A stretch of DNA of 64,000 bases, taken from the NCBI RefSeq assembly GCF_013778505.1, contig NZ_JAAOWU010000013.1, positions 1 to 64,000 of the forward strand, written 5' to 3'. This DNA is from Pseudomonas sivasensis. Its GTDB lineage: Bacteria > Pseudomonadota > Gammaproteobacteria > Pseudomonadales > Pseudomonadaceae. A program made the translations under genes and the position numbers. Shown here piece after piece: positions 16,593 through 24,675 of this stretch. Position 1 is the first letter of the stretch. Each line of letters opens with the position of its first letter. The notes under the pieces were generated by a model that had not been told where the DNA came from, did not search any database, and was given only the letters and a program-made list of their open reading frames with translations.

Positions 16593-16679
16593 GACGCTGG
16601 ATCGGAACTGCTAATTCTGCGGGCTTTGCACTCCGGTCATTACTGAGCCGCACAGAAAATCCCGTACCACTTTCGTACC
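16593..16679 (+). repeat. Second att-like sequence, direct repeat of 12670-12756
   Basis: Aligned without gaps to 12670-12756 it matches at about 65 of 87 positions, and GTACCACTTTCGTACC (16664-16679) sits at the same distance as its partner (15 of 16 identical). The first bases (GCTGGATCGGA) match the dusA core ATGATGGATTGGA imperfectly. I read it as a remnant boundary of a second element inserted at the same target. The 12-base GTACCACTTTCG occurs inverted at 21658-21669, next to the integrase start. Confidence 0.55.
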
Positions 16680-16919
16680 CACCCTCGAAACTGGCTCTTC
16701 ACACCCATCCGCGCACACCACCACGCTGACGTCGTGCCTCAAGGTTCTGTCGCTCCAACCCCAGCACTACTGACAAGCGCATCCTGGCGGCCACAGCCAT
16801 GTGAGCAAGAGCATCCGCGCGTGCCGGTTATGATTGCATAGAGAAGCTCGCGCAGGCGCCGCGTGCATAGCGACTGCGTTTTTTGGGTTCGTCATCGGAA
16901 AAAGGTAAGAGAAGAAATT

Positions 16920-17230
16920 TCAGCAACTAAATCGGCCATAGGCCTTTATTTCTGCGGTTTTGAGAATAAAGCGGAAAGGTAATATCTAAGTAATAAACAG
17001 ATTATATAATTACCTCTTATCAAGGTAATATCAATAAATAATAAAAACCTTTAAAATCAACAACCTGATGAAAAATTACTTGAACTATTACTAAAAATAA
17101 CTAACCCAAGTAATTCACAACCCCCAATGAATCCGGGGCTCACAGGCAACTGCCCAAATCCACATTTCCTAATTACTTTTTTCCGACGTATTTCCTGAAA
17201 ACGCTTACAGACATCACCAACCCCCTTCAG
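16920..17230. promoter_or_regulatory. AT-rich leader with repeated GGTAAT/AAGTAAT motifs
   Basis: The 990 bases between island gene 2 and the PHP-ATPase gene hold no supportable gene. Within them, 16920-17230 is very AT-rich and contains the hexamer (A/G)GTAAT or its complement at least eight times on both strands (near 16979, 16990, 17009, 17025, 17072, 17085, 17110 and 17172). This could be an operator array, a silencer-bound (H-NS/MvaT-like) promoter region or simply foreign DNA. The repetition is seen; the role is inferred. Confidence 0.4.
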
Positions 17231-17534
17231 TTATTCCGCTACCATCGCAGGATTCCGCAGGTTCTCACCCCTCCCAAAACGCCAAGCAAACGCCCAGCCT
17301 GATACGCCTGGAGTGGTCCGCGGGCGCGCAGAAAAAACGACCCATTTAGCCCGCAGGCGAGGTGGGGGGACGACGGCGCGCGCCAAGTGCCACTCGAATA
17401 ACACAATCGTGATGGCTAAGAAAAATCAAAGCGTCCACAACCGAGCGGTGAGTGCTTTGAATGGGATTTCAGTTTCAGTTGCACACCTGCTAGTGGCACA
17501 TCAGAATCAGTTCTTTTTCAACAAGGATGTCAAA

Positions 17535-20507
17535 ATGCAGGACATACCAGCACCTCCTCTGAGCTCCGGATCCCGATGGCTACGTTGGGATCCACACGTG
17601 CATGCTCCTGGCACCTTGTTCAATGATCAATTCAAAGGTGACTGGGGGGCTTATCTAACGGCTCTCGAAACAGCTACTCCGACCATTAGTAGCATCGCTG
17701 TTACTGATTACTACCTACTCGATACCTACCGTACGGTTCAAGAGCACAAATCGAAAGGCAGACTGCCCAATTGCCATCTAGTTTTCCCAAACGTTGAACT
17801 ACGGCTCAGCGTTGGAACGGCGAAATCTTGGGTAAATGTTCACTTACTTGTAAGCCCCGAACAGGCGAATCATGTAAGCGAAATCGAACGATTCCTTTCC
17901 GGACTAACATTTAAAGCCCATCAGGATGAGTTCAGGTGTAATCCAGCAGATCTCACTCGTCTCGGATACAGAGCCAACGCAGAGATAGTGGACGATCGCA
18001 CCGCACTGAAACACGGAGCGGAACAATTTAAAGTTTCGTTTGATGAGCTAAAGTCAAAGTACGAAGCCAGCGCTTGGGCGCAAAACAATGTTCTTGTCGC
18101 AATCGCCGCTAAGCAAAATGATGGTACATCCGCATTGCGTGACAGTGCGGATGAGACTCTTCGGCAGGAACTGGAGCGTTTCGCTCACATAATGTTCGCA
18201 GCCAACCCCAACCAACGAGAGTTCTGGTTGGGTCGAAAAGGTCTTTCCCAAGAAGTCATAAAAGAGCGTTATAACGGCCTGAAACCTTGCCTGCATGGCT
18301 GCGACGCGCATAGCGTTCCCAAGACAGGTATACCTGATGGCGACCGCTTTAGCTGGGTCAAGGGTGCCCCAACGTTTGATACGTTACGTCAAGCATGTAT
18401 AGATCCTGAGGGACGTGCATTTGTGGGTGAAGAACCGCCACCGTCAGCAATGTCTTCGGAAACCCTCTCTCGAATTTCTATCAACAATGCACCATGGTTG
18501 AAGACACCCTATATCAATCTAAACCCAGGGCTGATCGCGATTATTGGTGCGAGAGGATCAGGAAAAACAGCATTAGCCGACATGATTGCTGCCGCATGTG
18601 ATGCGCATGCAGGGCATGTCACGAAACAATCATTTCTTGTGAGAGCACGAGAACATCTTGAAGGTGGTTCCGCTGATATAACATGGCAAAACGGCGATGT
18701 AGAAAGTAGGGACTTCACGGAAGCACTTCAGCTTAAAAGTGAATCTTACCCGCGAGCCCGATACCTATCTCAACAATTTGTAGAGCAACTTTGTTCATCT
18801 GACGGCATGACAGATGGTCTACTATCTGAAGTTGAACGTGTTATTTTCGACTCCCACACTGTCACTGAAAGAGAAGGAGCTGTGAATTTTGCAGACCTTC
18901 GCGAAATAAAATCTTCTCGACATGTGCAAGCCAGAAAACACGGTGAAGAATCACTTTCCATTCTTTCCGAGCGTATCAGCATAGAGCTTGAAAAACGTAG
19001 TCTTGTTGAGACACTCAAGACCCAAACTCAAGAAAAAGAGCAGCTTTTAAATCGTTTGATCGAGGACAGATCGAAACTTGTTGCCAAGGGCTCACAGCAT
19101 CGCGCATTAAGATTAGAAGAGTTAAGCAAAGCGGCTGAAACAGTCGGAGGCTATGTTCGCTATTACACAAACCAAGAAAACCAAATATTGCTCATGCAGG
19201 ACGAAGTTTCAAACGTACGCAACATTATTGCCCCTGAAGATTTACGAAAAATCAAAGAGCGGCATGCGGCGAGCAAAATGGGAGAGGAAGAATGGAAAAT
19301 CTTCTTTAGAGACTACAAAGGAAACGTCGATGAAGTATTAGAAAAAATGCTCACCACTGCACAATATAATAAAAACTGGTGGATAGGAACGCCTCCACCG
19401 CCGAGCGACGATCCCTCAGTGCAGTTCGTTGTCGATAATGCAGAATTATTGAAGTTACCACTCGCACAAATTCAAGCTGAAATCCGGCGCCTACAACAAC
19501 AAATCAGCATTGACAAGGAAACATCTACCCGTTTTACAGCAGCTTCAACGAAGATTACGGCAGAAACCGAACTTCTGCGCGCAATTAAGGAGAAGCTAGC
19601 CGACTATGAAGGAGCGGCCCTTCGTCTCGAAAGTTTAGTACGAGATAGGGAAACAGCCTACCAGCAGGTGTTTGCTGCAATTCTTTCTGGACAGCAGATA
19701 TTAGCTGAACTATACGCCCCGATTAGAGCCAAGCTTGAAATGGCATCTGGCACGTTGAAAAAACTTTCATTTTCTATCACGCGCACGGTGGATATTGACT
19801 CTTGGGCAACTGACGGCGAAGCGCTTTTAAATCTGACAAAAAAGGGTCCTTTTCGAGGGAAAGGTACCCTCAGAGAAATTGTTGGTGCTTATTTTCAAAA
19901 GCCATGGATGGAAGGCAATGAACTAGAAGTATTAGAAGCGATGCGCGCATTTAAGGACGCTTTTCAAAAAGATTTTCAAGCTCATTCCCCTGTAGTCTCA
20001 ACGGACCCAGCTGAATACCGACGTTGGACAAAGAAACTTGCTCAATGGTTATATGGAACAGACCATATAAACATCCAATATGCAGTCAATTACGACGGAA
20101 TAGATATTCAGAAGCTCTCTCCTGGAACACGTGGAATCGTGCTACTACTTCTTTACCTATCTCTTGACAACTCAGACACCAGACCTCTAATAATTGACCA
20201 GCCCGAAGAAAACTTGGATCCCAAGTCAATTTACGATGATTTAGTATCACTATTCTTAGCAGCTAAGACTTCACGCCAAGTAATAATGGTAACGCACAAT
20301 GCGAATCTCGTAATAAATACCGATGCTGATCAAATCATCGTGGCGAGCTCCGGCCCGCACGCATCGGGTGGCTTACCTCCCATCACCTATGTGTCAGGGG
20401 GGTTAGAAGACAAGAAAATTAGAGAGATGGTGTGCGAAATACTTGAAGGGGGAGAAACGGCATTTAAAGAAAGAGCTCGCAGGCTCCGAGTGCGTCTATC
20501 GCGCTGA
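17535..20507 (+). CDS. PHP-domain/SMC-like ABC ATPase fusion (TrlF-type), candidate defence protein
   Basis: I choose ATG 17535 (AAGGA 8 bases upstream), giving 990 residues; the frame is open further upstream but that part looks non-coding. The N-terminal PHP phosphoesterase carries a metal-ligand set: His21-x-His23, Asp58, Glu88, His103 and Asp-x-His near 257-259. An ABC ATPase follows with Walker A GARGSGKT (about 338-345), a long central coiled-coil (about 470-780), an LSPGTRG signature near 860, Walker B LIIDQPEENLDP near 887 and an H-loop VTHN. This RecN/SMC-like layout fused to PHP is known from conflict systems and is sometimes annotated as TrlF family. Nucleic-acid cleavage on sensing is inferred. 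It has low GC and is the sole intact gene of the second compartment. Confidence 0.8.
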   Translation: MQDIPAPPLSSGSRWLRWDPHVHAPGTLFNDQFKGDWGAYLTALETATPTISSIAVTDYYLLDTYRTVQEHKSKGRLPNCHLVFPNVELRLSVGTAKSWVNVHLLVSPEQANHVSEIERFLSGLTFKAHQDEFRCNPADLTRLGYRANAEIVDDRTALKHGAEQFKVSFDELKSKYEASAWAQNNVLVAIAAKQNDGTSALRDSADETLRQELERFAHIMFAANPNQREFWLGRKGLSQEVIKERYNGLKPCLHGCDAHSVPKTGIPDGDRFSWVKGAPTFDTLRQACIDPEGRAFVGEEPPPSAMSSETLSRISINNAPWLKTPYINLNPGLIAIIGARGSGKTALADMIAAACDAHAGHVTKQSFLVRAREHLEGGSADITWQNGDVESRDFTEALQLKSESYPRARYLSQQFVEQLCSSDGMTDGLLSEVERVIFDSHTVTEREGAVNFADLREIKSSRHVQARKHGEESLSILSERISIELEKRSLVETLKTQTQEKEQLLNRLIEDRSKLVAKGSQHRALRLEELSKAAETVGGYVRYYTNQENQILLMQDEVSNVRNIIAPEDLRKIKERHAASKMGEEEWKIFFRDYKGNVDEVLEKMLTTAQYNKNWWIGTPPPPSDDPSVQFVVDNAELLKLPLAQIQAEIRRLQQQISIDKETSTRFTAASTKITAETELLRAIKEKLADYEGAALRLESLVRDRETAYQQVFAAILSGQQILAELYAPIRAKLEMASGTLKKLSFSITRTVDIDSWATDGEALLNLTKKGPFRGKGTLREIVGAYFQKPWMEGNELEVLEAMRAFKDAFQKDFQAHSPVVSTDPAEYRRWTKKLAQWLYGTDHINIQYAVNYDGIDIQKLSPGTRGIVLLLLYLSLDNSDTRPLIIDQPEENLDPKSIYDDLVSLFLAAKTSRQVIMVTHNANLVINTDADQIIVASSGPHASGGLPPITYVSGGLEDKKIREMVCEILEGGETAFKERARRLRVRLSR

Positions 20508-20550
20508 CTGTGGCTCATTGGACTTCAATGACGCTACCTGTACGAGCAAC

Positions 20551-20586
20551 AAGCTGGTGTCGAAAGCACCAGCTTATTGTTTTTAT
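20551..20586 (+). terminator. Intrinsic terminator after PHP-ATPase gene
   Basis: A 9-bp perfect stem AAGCTGGTG / CACCAGCTT (20551-20559 and 20567-20575) has a 7-base loop and is followed by ATTGTTTTTATT. It lies 43 bases after the stop codon. Confidence 0.8.
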
Positions 20587-20602
20587 TACACGGCAGAACG
20601 TT

Positions 20603-21010
20603 TTATGACTCCCCTGTAATTTCATAGGGTTTGAAGCGTACAACCTCCTCCCCAAGCCAGTCATTCACCTGCGCCATACGCGCCTGAATCGGCTCCAGTT
20701 CATTGGCCGCATAAATCTGCGCAGCTTCCCTAATCGACCCAAACCCACCAGCGTTCTGCGGCACGATGCCCATCAATTGCGGCGGAATGCGCAAGCTGGC
20801 CAGCACGTCGTCGCGGGTCTGGTTTTTGATCGAGTTGAACTCGTCCTTCGCCGTCACTTCACTGACCGGGATGATCTGCAACCCGTCCTTTTTGCCGTTC
20901 GGCGAATACACGAACAAATTGCGGAAGTTGCCAGGCCCCTTGGAGTCCTTCAGCGCCTTACGCAGTGAATCGACGTCCGCTTCGTTCTGCGCGGCGTCGG
21001 TCATGTACCC
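20603..21010 (-). pseudogene. Phage portal protein, C-terminal fragment (PBSX/P2 Q-type)
   Basis: The - strand frame gives 133 residues starting in mid-protein (YMTDAAQNEADVDSLRKAL). The stretch SKGPGNFRNLF, then IPVSEVTAKDEFNSIK, DVLASLRIPPQLMGIVPQN and GGFGSIREAAQIYAANEL is the typical C-terminal half of portal proteins that form the dodecameric DNA gate of tailed phages. The usual N-terminal 200 or so residues are missing. Homology breaks at about 21005-21010, where a + strand repeat-coding fragment begins. It is a remnant of a P2-like prophage and is not expected to function. Confidence 0.7.
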
Positions 21011-21350
21011 GATCCCGAGTGGGTGCGGCCAACCGTGCCTGTTCCAGATCCCGAGTGGGCTCGGCCAACTGTGCCTGTCCCAGATCCCGAGTGGTTTCCG
21101 CCAATGATTTCAGCGCCTAATCCGGCGTGGGTTGCGGGTGAGGAATCAGAGTCTCAATCTGAGCCTGAAACTATTCAGATTATTGATCCTGATGCTGTCC
21201 AGCCAACGATTAATGTGCCTGATCCTGACGCTGTCCAGCCAATGATTGAAGTGCCGGATGAGCAAGCCTCGGCCCCGCTCATTACCCTGCCTAACCCCGC
21301 GTGCTTGCTTCCACCCGAGTCTGAGCTTGTCGACGTATCGCAGGATGCCG
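21005..21350 (+). pseudogene. Tail-fibre assembly chaperone-like fragment with 36-bp repeats
   Basis: In the + frame from 21005 the DNA codes for proline-rich 12-residue repeats: VPDPEWVRPTVP-like units whose GATCCCGAGTGG starts at 21011, 21047 and 21083, and DPDAVQPTINVP-like units starting at 21185 and 21221 (period 36 in both sets). They are followed by NPACLLPPESELVDV. I recall such VPDP.W/VPDPDA repeats and the NPxCxLP ending from tail-fibre assembly proteins of Pseudomonas prophages. There is no start codon context and both ends abut unrelated fragments. The family call is from memory, while the repeat structure is directly visible. Confidence 0.4.
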
Positions 21351-21655
21351 ATTTCCATCTTGCCGATCGCTTCGAGCGTGGCCTTTTTGGTTTTGCCTAG
21401 CGGGCGGGCCTTCTCCACTTCCACCAGGTACTGATCGATCATGTCTTTGACGGTGACGCCCTTACGGCTCGCCCGCTCGATCGCACCAGGTTCATCCAAC
21501 TCCGATTCACGCTTGCGCGTCCACGCTTGGGCAGCCTGTTTCCGGGCGAAGGTCTGGCTCTCTTGGTAGACTTGTACTCCGTCACGTTTGATGCGGATTT
21601 GAGCCGTGTAGCTCACAGTCCCATCCGCCAGTTTTCTTGCCCTGATAGTCGCCAT
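21350..21655 (-). pseudogene. Tyrosine integrase, N-terminal fragment
   Basis: ATG at complement 21655 starts MATIRARKLADGTVSY, followed by TAQIRIKRDGVQVYQESQTF and KQAAQAWTRKRE. This is the arm-type DNA-binding domain of phage tyrosine recombinases. The start of the core-binding domain (VTVKDMIDQYLVEVEKARPLG) comes next. Family resemblance ends near 21350; the frame then reads the wrong strand of the tail-chaperone fragment. The catalytic domain (R...HxxR...Y) is absent, so the element cannot mobilise itself. The gene points away from dusA, with its start about 100 bases from the dusA start, as expected of an integrase next to its attachment site. Confidence 0.75.
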
Positions 21656-21657
21656 AT

Positions 21658-21701
21658 CGAAAGTGGTACGCGTCTGTTTTGAGGTGGTACATCGTACCAC
21701 C
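21658..21701. repeat. Inverted GTACCAC motifs at the right island end
   Basis: CGAAAGTGGTAC (21658-21669) is the exact inverse of GTACCACTTTCG at 16664-16675. GGTGGTAC-ATC-GTACCACC (21683-21701) is a perfect 8-bp palindrome with a 3-base spacer. They sit directly upstream of the integrase start. Integrase arm-type sites or an operator are plausible. Confidence 0.5.
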
Positions 21702-21758
21702 GAGCCTCCAAAAACGCCTGAAAACGCCCTAAAACTCGTCAAGAACACGTTGAGTAAA

Positions 21759-22769
21759 ATGCTAGATAAACAAAGCTTTAGCCCAGCAGAATCAAGCCCC
21801 GCACTGTCTCGGCGCTTTAGCGTTGCACCCATGATGGATTGGACCGACCGCCACTGCCGGTTCTTCCTGCGCCTGCTCTCCAAACACGCCCTGCTCTACA
21901 CCGAAATGGTCACCACTGGGGCGATCCTCCATGGCGACCATGAGCGTTTCCTGCGTCACAGCGAGGCCGAGCACCCGCTTGCGCTGCAATTGGGCGGTAG
22001 CGTTCCGGCGGATCTGGCGGCCTGTGCGCGCATGGCCGAGGCCGCCGGTTACGACGAAGTGAACTTGAACGTCGGCTGCCCCAGCGATCGGGTGCAGAAC
22101 AATATGATTGGCGCGATCCTGATGGCTCATCCGGCGCTGGTGGCCGATTGTGTGAAGGCGATGCGTGATGCGGTGTCGATTCCGGTGACGGTGAAGCACC
22201 GTATCGGGATCAATGGCCGGGACAGTTATGCGCAGTTGTGTGATTTCGTCGGGACGGTGAAGGACGCCGGTTGCACCAGTTTCACCGTGCATGCGCGGAT
22301 TGCGATTCTGGAGGGGTTATCGCCTAAGGAGAATCGGGACATTCCGCCCTTGCGCTATGACGTGGCGGCGCAGTTGAAGCAGGACTTCCCTGAGTTGGAG
22401 ATTGTGCTCAACGGGGGCATCAAGACGCTGGAGCAGTGCCATGAGCACTTGCAGACGTTTGATGGCGTGATGTTGGGGCGGGAGGCTTATCACAATCCGT
22501 ATTTGCTGGCGGAGGTGGATCAGCAGTTGTTTGGCAGTGCACAGCCAGTGATCAGTCGAGCGGACGCGTTGGCGCAGTTGCGGCCTTACATTGCTGAGCA
22601 TTTGGCCGGTGGCGGGACGATGCATCATATTACGCGGCATGTGCTGGGACTGGGCACTGGGTTCCCCGGGGCACGCAAGTTCAGGCAGTTGCTGTCGGTG
22701 GATATTCATAAGGCCGCGGATCCGTTGGCATTGTTGGATCAGGCTGGGGCTTTGTTGGAAGGGCGTTGA
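21759..22769 (+). CDS. dusA: tRNA-dihydrouridine(20/20a) synthase DusA
   Basis: I take ATG 21759, giving 336 residues, the usual DusA length; an open frame extends up to GTG 21663. DusA is a flavoenzyme that reduces U20/U20a in the tRNA D-loop with NADPH. FMN/TIM-barrel motifs are visible: VAPMMDWTDRHCR at the N-terminus, LGGSVPADLAACA, the catalytic-Cys motif EVNLNVGCPSDRVQ, KHRIGIN, FTVHAR and VLNGGIKTLE. The first residues before SRRFSVAP differ from what I recall in uninterrupted homologues, because the island end now supplies the start and promoter. The ribosome site (GTTGAG) is weak. The att core lies at 21831-21843. Confidence 0.95.
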   Translation: MLDKQSFSPAESSPALSRRFSVAPMMDWTDRHCRFFLRLLSKHALLYTEMVTTGAILHGDHERFLRHSEAEHPLALQLGGSVPADLAACARMAEAAGYDEVNLNVGCPSDRVQNNMIGAILMAHPALVADCVKAMRDAVSIPVTVKHRIGINGRDSYAQLCDFVGTVKDAGCTSFTVHARIAILEGLSPKENRDIPPLRYDVAAQLKQDFPELEIVLNGGIKTLEQCHEHLQTFDGVMLGREAYHNPYLLAEVDQQLFGSAQPVISRADALAQLRPYIAEHLAGGGTMHHITRHVLGLGTGFPGARKFRQLLSVDIHKAADPLALLDQAGALLEGR

Positions 22770-22821
22770 TTGGGTGGCTTCCAGGGGAGTCCGTTGATTA
22801 TTGGCTGAGCTGGCACACCGT

Positions 22822-22850
22822 CATCGGGGGCAAGCCCCCTCCCACATTTG
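22822..22850. repeat. REP element (single)
   Basis: The palindromic core GGGGGCAAGCCCCC is followed by TCCCACATTTG, the common REP of this genome. It is in the dusA-tal gap, where I see no gene between 22770 and 23082. Confidence 0.85.
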
Positions 22851-23082
22851 GTGCGGTGTGTGCCGGGGAAGGCATCAGTAGGCATGAAGGCGATATCCAA
22901 GTGTCATCGGGCAGTTGGGTTGAACCTGCTGGCGAATTTGCCCTCCTATTTAGCACCACGGCCGGTCATTCAAACGGCTGTTTTCAGGTTGTTGCCCTCG
23001 CAAACGATCGAACGCATTTGCGCCCTTGAGCGCCTCTCGGCGCTCGGGTAATGTCATCAGACCCATAGGACAGAGCACGCTC

Positions 23083-24009
23083 ATGACTTCCAAGCTGGAA
23101 CAACTCAAGCAATTCACCACTGTCGTAGCCGATACCGGCGATTTTTCCACCCTCGCCAAGCTCAAGCCGCAGGATGCAACCACCAACCCTTCCCTACTGC
23201 TCAAGGCCGCGTCGATTCCGGGCTATGCCAAGCTGCTGGACGAGTGCGTGCAGGACTGCAACGGTGATGTGGGCCTGGCCAGCGACCGTTTTGCGGTCGC
23301 GGTGGGGCAAGAGATTCTTAAAGTTGTGCCGGGCCGCATTTCCACCGAAGTGGATGCCCGCCTGTCGTTCGACGAGGCCGCCATTCTCAAGCGTGCGCAC
23401 CGTCTGATCGACCTGTACGAAAAAGCCGGCGTTGGCCGCGACCGTGTACTGGTCAAGATCGCCTCTACCTGGGAAGGCATCCGCGCGGCAGAGAAGCTGG
23501 AGAAAGAAGGGATTCAGACCAACCTGACACTGTTGTTCTCCTTTGCCCAGGCTGTGGCGTGTGCTGAGGCAGGGGTATTCCTGATTTCGCCGTTCGTGGG
23601 CCGCATATACGATTGGTACAAGAAGGCCAACGGTAACGACTACACCGGCTCCGATGATCCGGGCGTGCAGTCGGTTACGCGCATCTACAACTACTACAAG
23701 GCTAATGGTTATAAAACGGTAGTGATGGGTGCGAGCTTCCGTAACCTGAGCCAGATTGAAGAATTGGCCGGGTGTGATCGCCTGACCATCAGCCCGGACC
23801 TGCTGGAGAAGCTGGCGGCGGATGAAGGCAAGCTGGAGCGTAAGCTGTCGCCTGGCCATGCCGGTGAAGCGCGAGTGCATATGACTGAAGCGCAGTTCCG
23901 TTGGGAGTCCAACGAAGATGCGATGGCGACTGAGAAGCTGGCGGAGGGCATTCGTCAGTTTGCCCGTGACCAGGAAAAACTTGAGGCGCTGTTGTCCGCC
24001 AAGCTGTAA
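23083..24009 (+). CDS. tal: Transaldolase
   Basis: 308 residues from ATG 23083; the frame is open 57 bases upstream but MTSKLEQLKQFT is the conserved TalB start. Transaldolase moves a dihydroxyacetone unit between sugar phosphates in the non-oxidative pentose-phosphate pathway in the cytoplasm. Visible motifs are VADTGDFSTL, DATTNPSLLLKA, the Schiff-base Lys in RVLVKIAST, and NLTLLFSFAQA, with a phosphate-binding GASFRNLSQI. It lies between dusA and rssC, as I recall in P. aeruginosa (PA2795-PA2797). A strong terminator follows 20 bases after the stop. Confidence 0.97.
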   Translation: MTSKLEQLKQFTTVVADTGDFSTLAKLKPQDATTNPSLLLKAASIPGYAKLLDECVQDCNGDVGLASDRFAVAVGQEILKVVPGRISTEVDARLSFDEAAILKRAHRLIDLYEKAGVGRDRVLVKIASTWEGIRAAEKLEKEGIQTNLTLLFSFAQAVACAEAGVFLISPFVGRIYDWYKKANGNDYTGSDDPGVQSVTRIYNYYKANGYKTVVMGASFRNLSQIEELAGCDRLTISPDLLEKLAADEGKLERKLSPGHAGEARVHMTEAQFRWESNEDAMATEKLAEGIRQFARDQEKLEALLSAKL

Positions 24010-24025
24010 ACAGCGGGGACGGCAA

Positions 24026-24061
24026 AAAGGGCGGTACCTGTGAGGGTACCGCCCTTTTTTT
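24026..24061 (+). terminator. Intrinsic terminator of tal
   Basis: The stem GGGCGGTACC / GGTACCGCCC (24029-24038 and 24045-24054) has a TGTGAG loop, is flanked by AAAAA and followed by seven T. Confidence 0.95.
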
Positions 24062-24086
24062 GTGTCTCAAACCGATCTCAGTTCAA

Positions 24087-24173
24087 CTGCGGGAGCGGCT
24101 GCTCCCGATAGCGGTGAGCCAGTTGTGAATGTACTGACTGACACTGCGCTATCGGGGCTCCTCCGACATTTGG
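24087..24173. repeat. Degenerate REPIN
   Basis: Two inverted, decayed REP copies (GGAGCGGCTGCTCCCGATAGCGG and CGCTATCGGGGCTCCTCC-type) face each other across about 35 bases between tal and rssC. Confidence 0.55.
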
Positions 24174-24192
24174 AATGTATTCGACAGAAGGA

Positions 24193-24675
24193 TCAGTGAC
24201 GCTCGAGGGCGTTGACGAGGTCGTGAAACGCTTCGCGATTGGACTCATTGAGGCCCATCAGGATCTTGTGCGCTTCCAGCACCTTAACCCGCACCATTTC
24301 TTCGGACTGATCCTGGGACGGCAGGTCGGTAAGACATTCCGGGCAAGGAATCGGACGATCAACGATGTTGAACACCTGATCAAACCCCATGGACTGCAGC
24401 AGCCGGGTGATGTCTTCGTGGGTGGTGACGACGGTCGGCAACAGGCCAACCTTCTGCCGAGACAGAATGGACAACTTGGCTAATAGCCCAAGGGTGGTGC
24501 TGTCAATGCTGCGAGTTTCAGTCAGATCGATCACGATCGCCGAGAAGTTCAGCGCAGTGAAGATCCGCTCAATCGTCGCATCCAGCGCCGAACATAAGGT
24601 CAGGCGCACTTCACCGACAAACTTCAGGACGAAGGTCCCGTCTTGCTCAGCGAATTGGATTCTTCCGGTACTCAT
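24193..24675 (-). CDS. rssC: STAS anti-anti-sigma factor RssC
   Basis: 160 residues from ATG 24675, which overlaps the rssB stop as TGATG. An N-terminal STAS domain (about 1-105) carries the phosphorylatable serine region DLTETRSIDSTTLGLLAKL. A C-terminal extension of about 50 residues includes a Cys pair (PCPEC) and a helical end. In P. aeruginosa the equivalent pair (PA2797/PA2798, from memory) works as a phosphatase regulator and its STAS antagonist: RssB would dephosphorylate RssC and so free it to bind its partner, linked to stress-sigma and motility control. Same-strand overlap and neighbouring order support this. Confidence 0.85.
   Translation of the reverse strand: MSTGRIQFAEQDGTFVLKFVGEVRLTLCSALDATIERIFTALNFSAIVIDLTETRSIDSTTLGLLAKLSILSRQKVGLLPTVVTTHEDITRLLQSMGFDQVFNIVDRPIPCPECLTDLPSQDQSEEMVRVKVLEAHKILMGLNESNREAFHDLVNALERH

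Noticed and set aside
17313..17534. Upstream extension of the PHP-ATPase frame
   Set aside because: No ribosome site, residues unlike any PHP start; ATG 17535 has a good AAGGA.
21146..21350. C-terminal part of the long integrase frame
   Set aside because: Reads the wrong strand of the repeat-coding tail fragment; no integrase catalytic motif.
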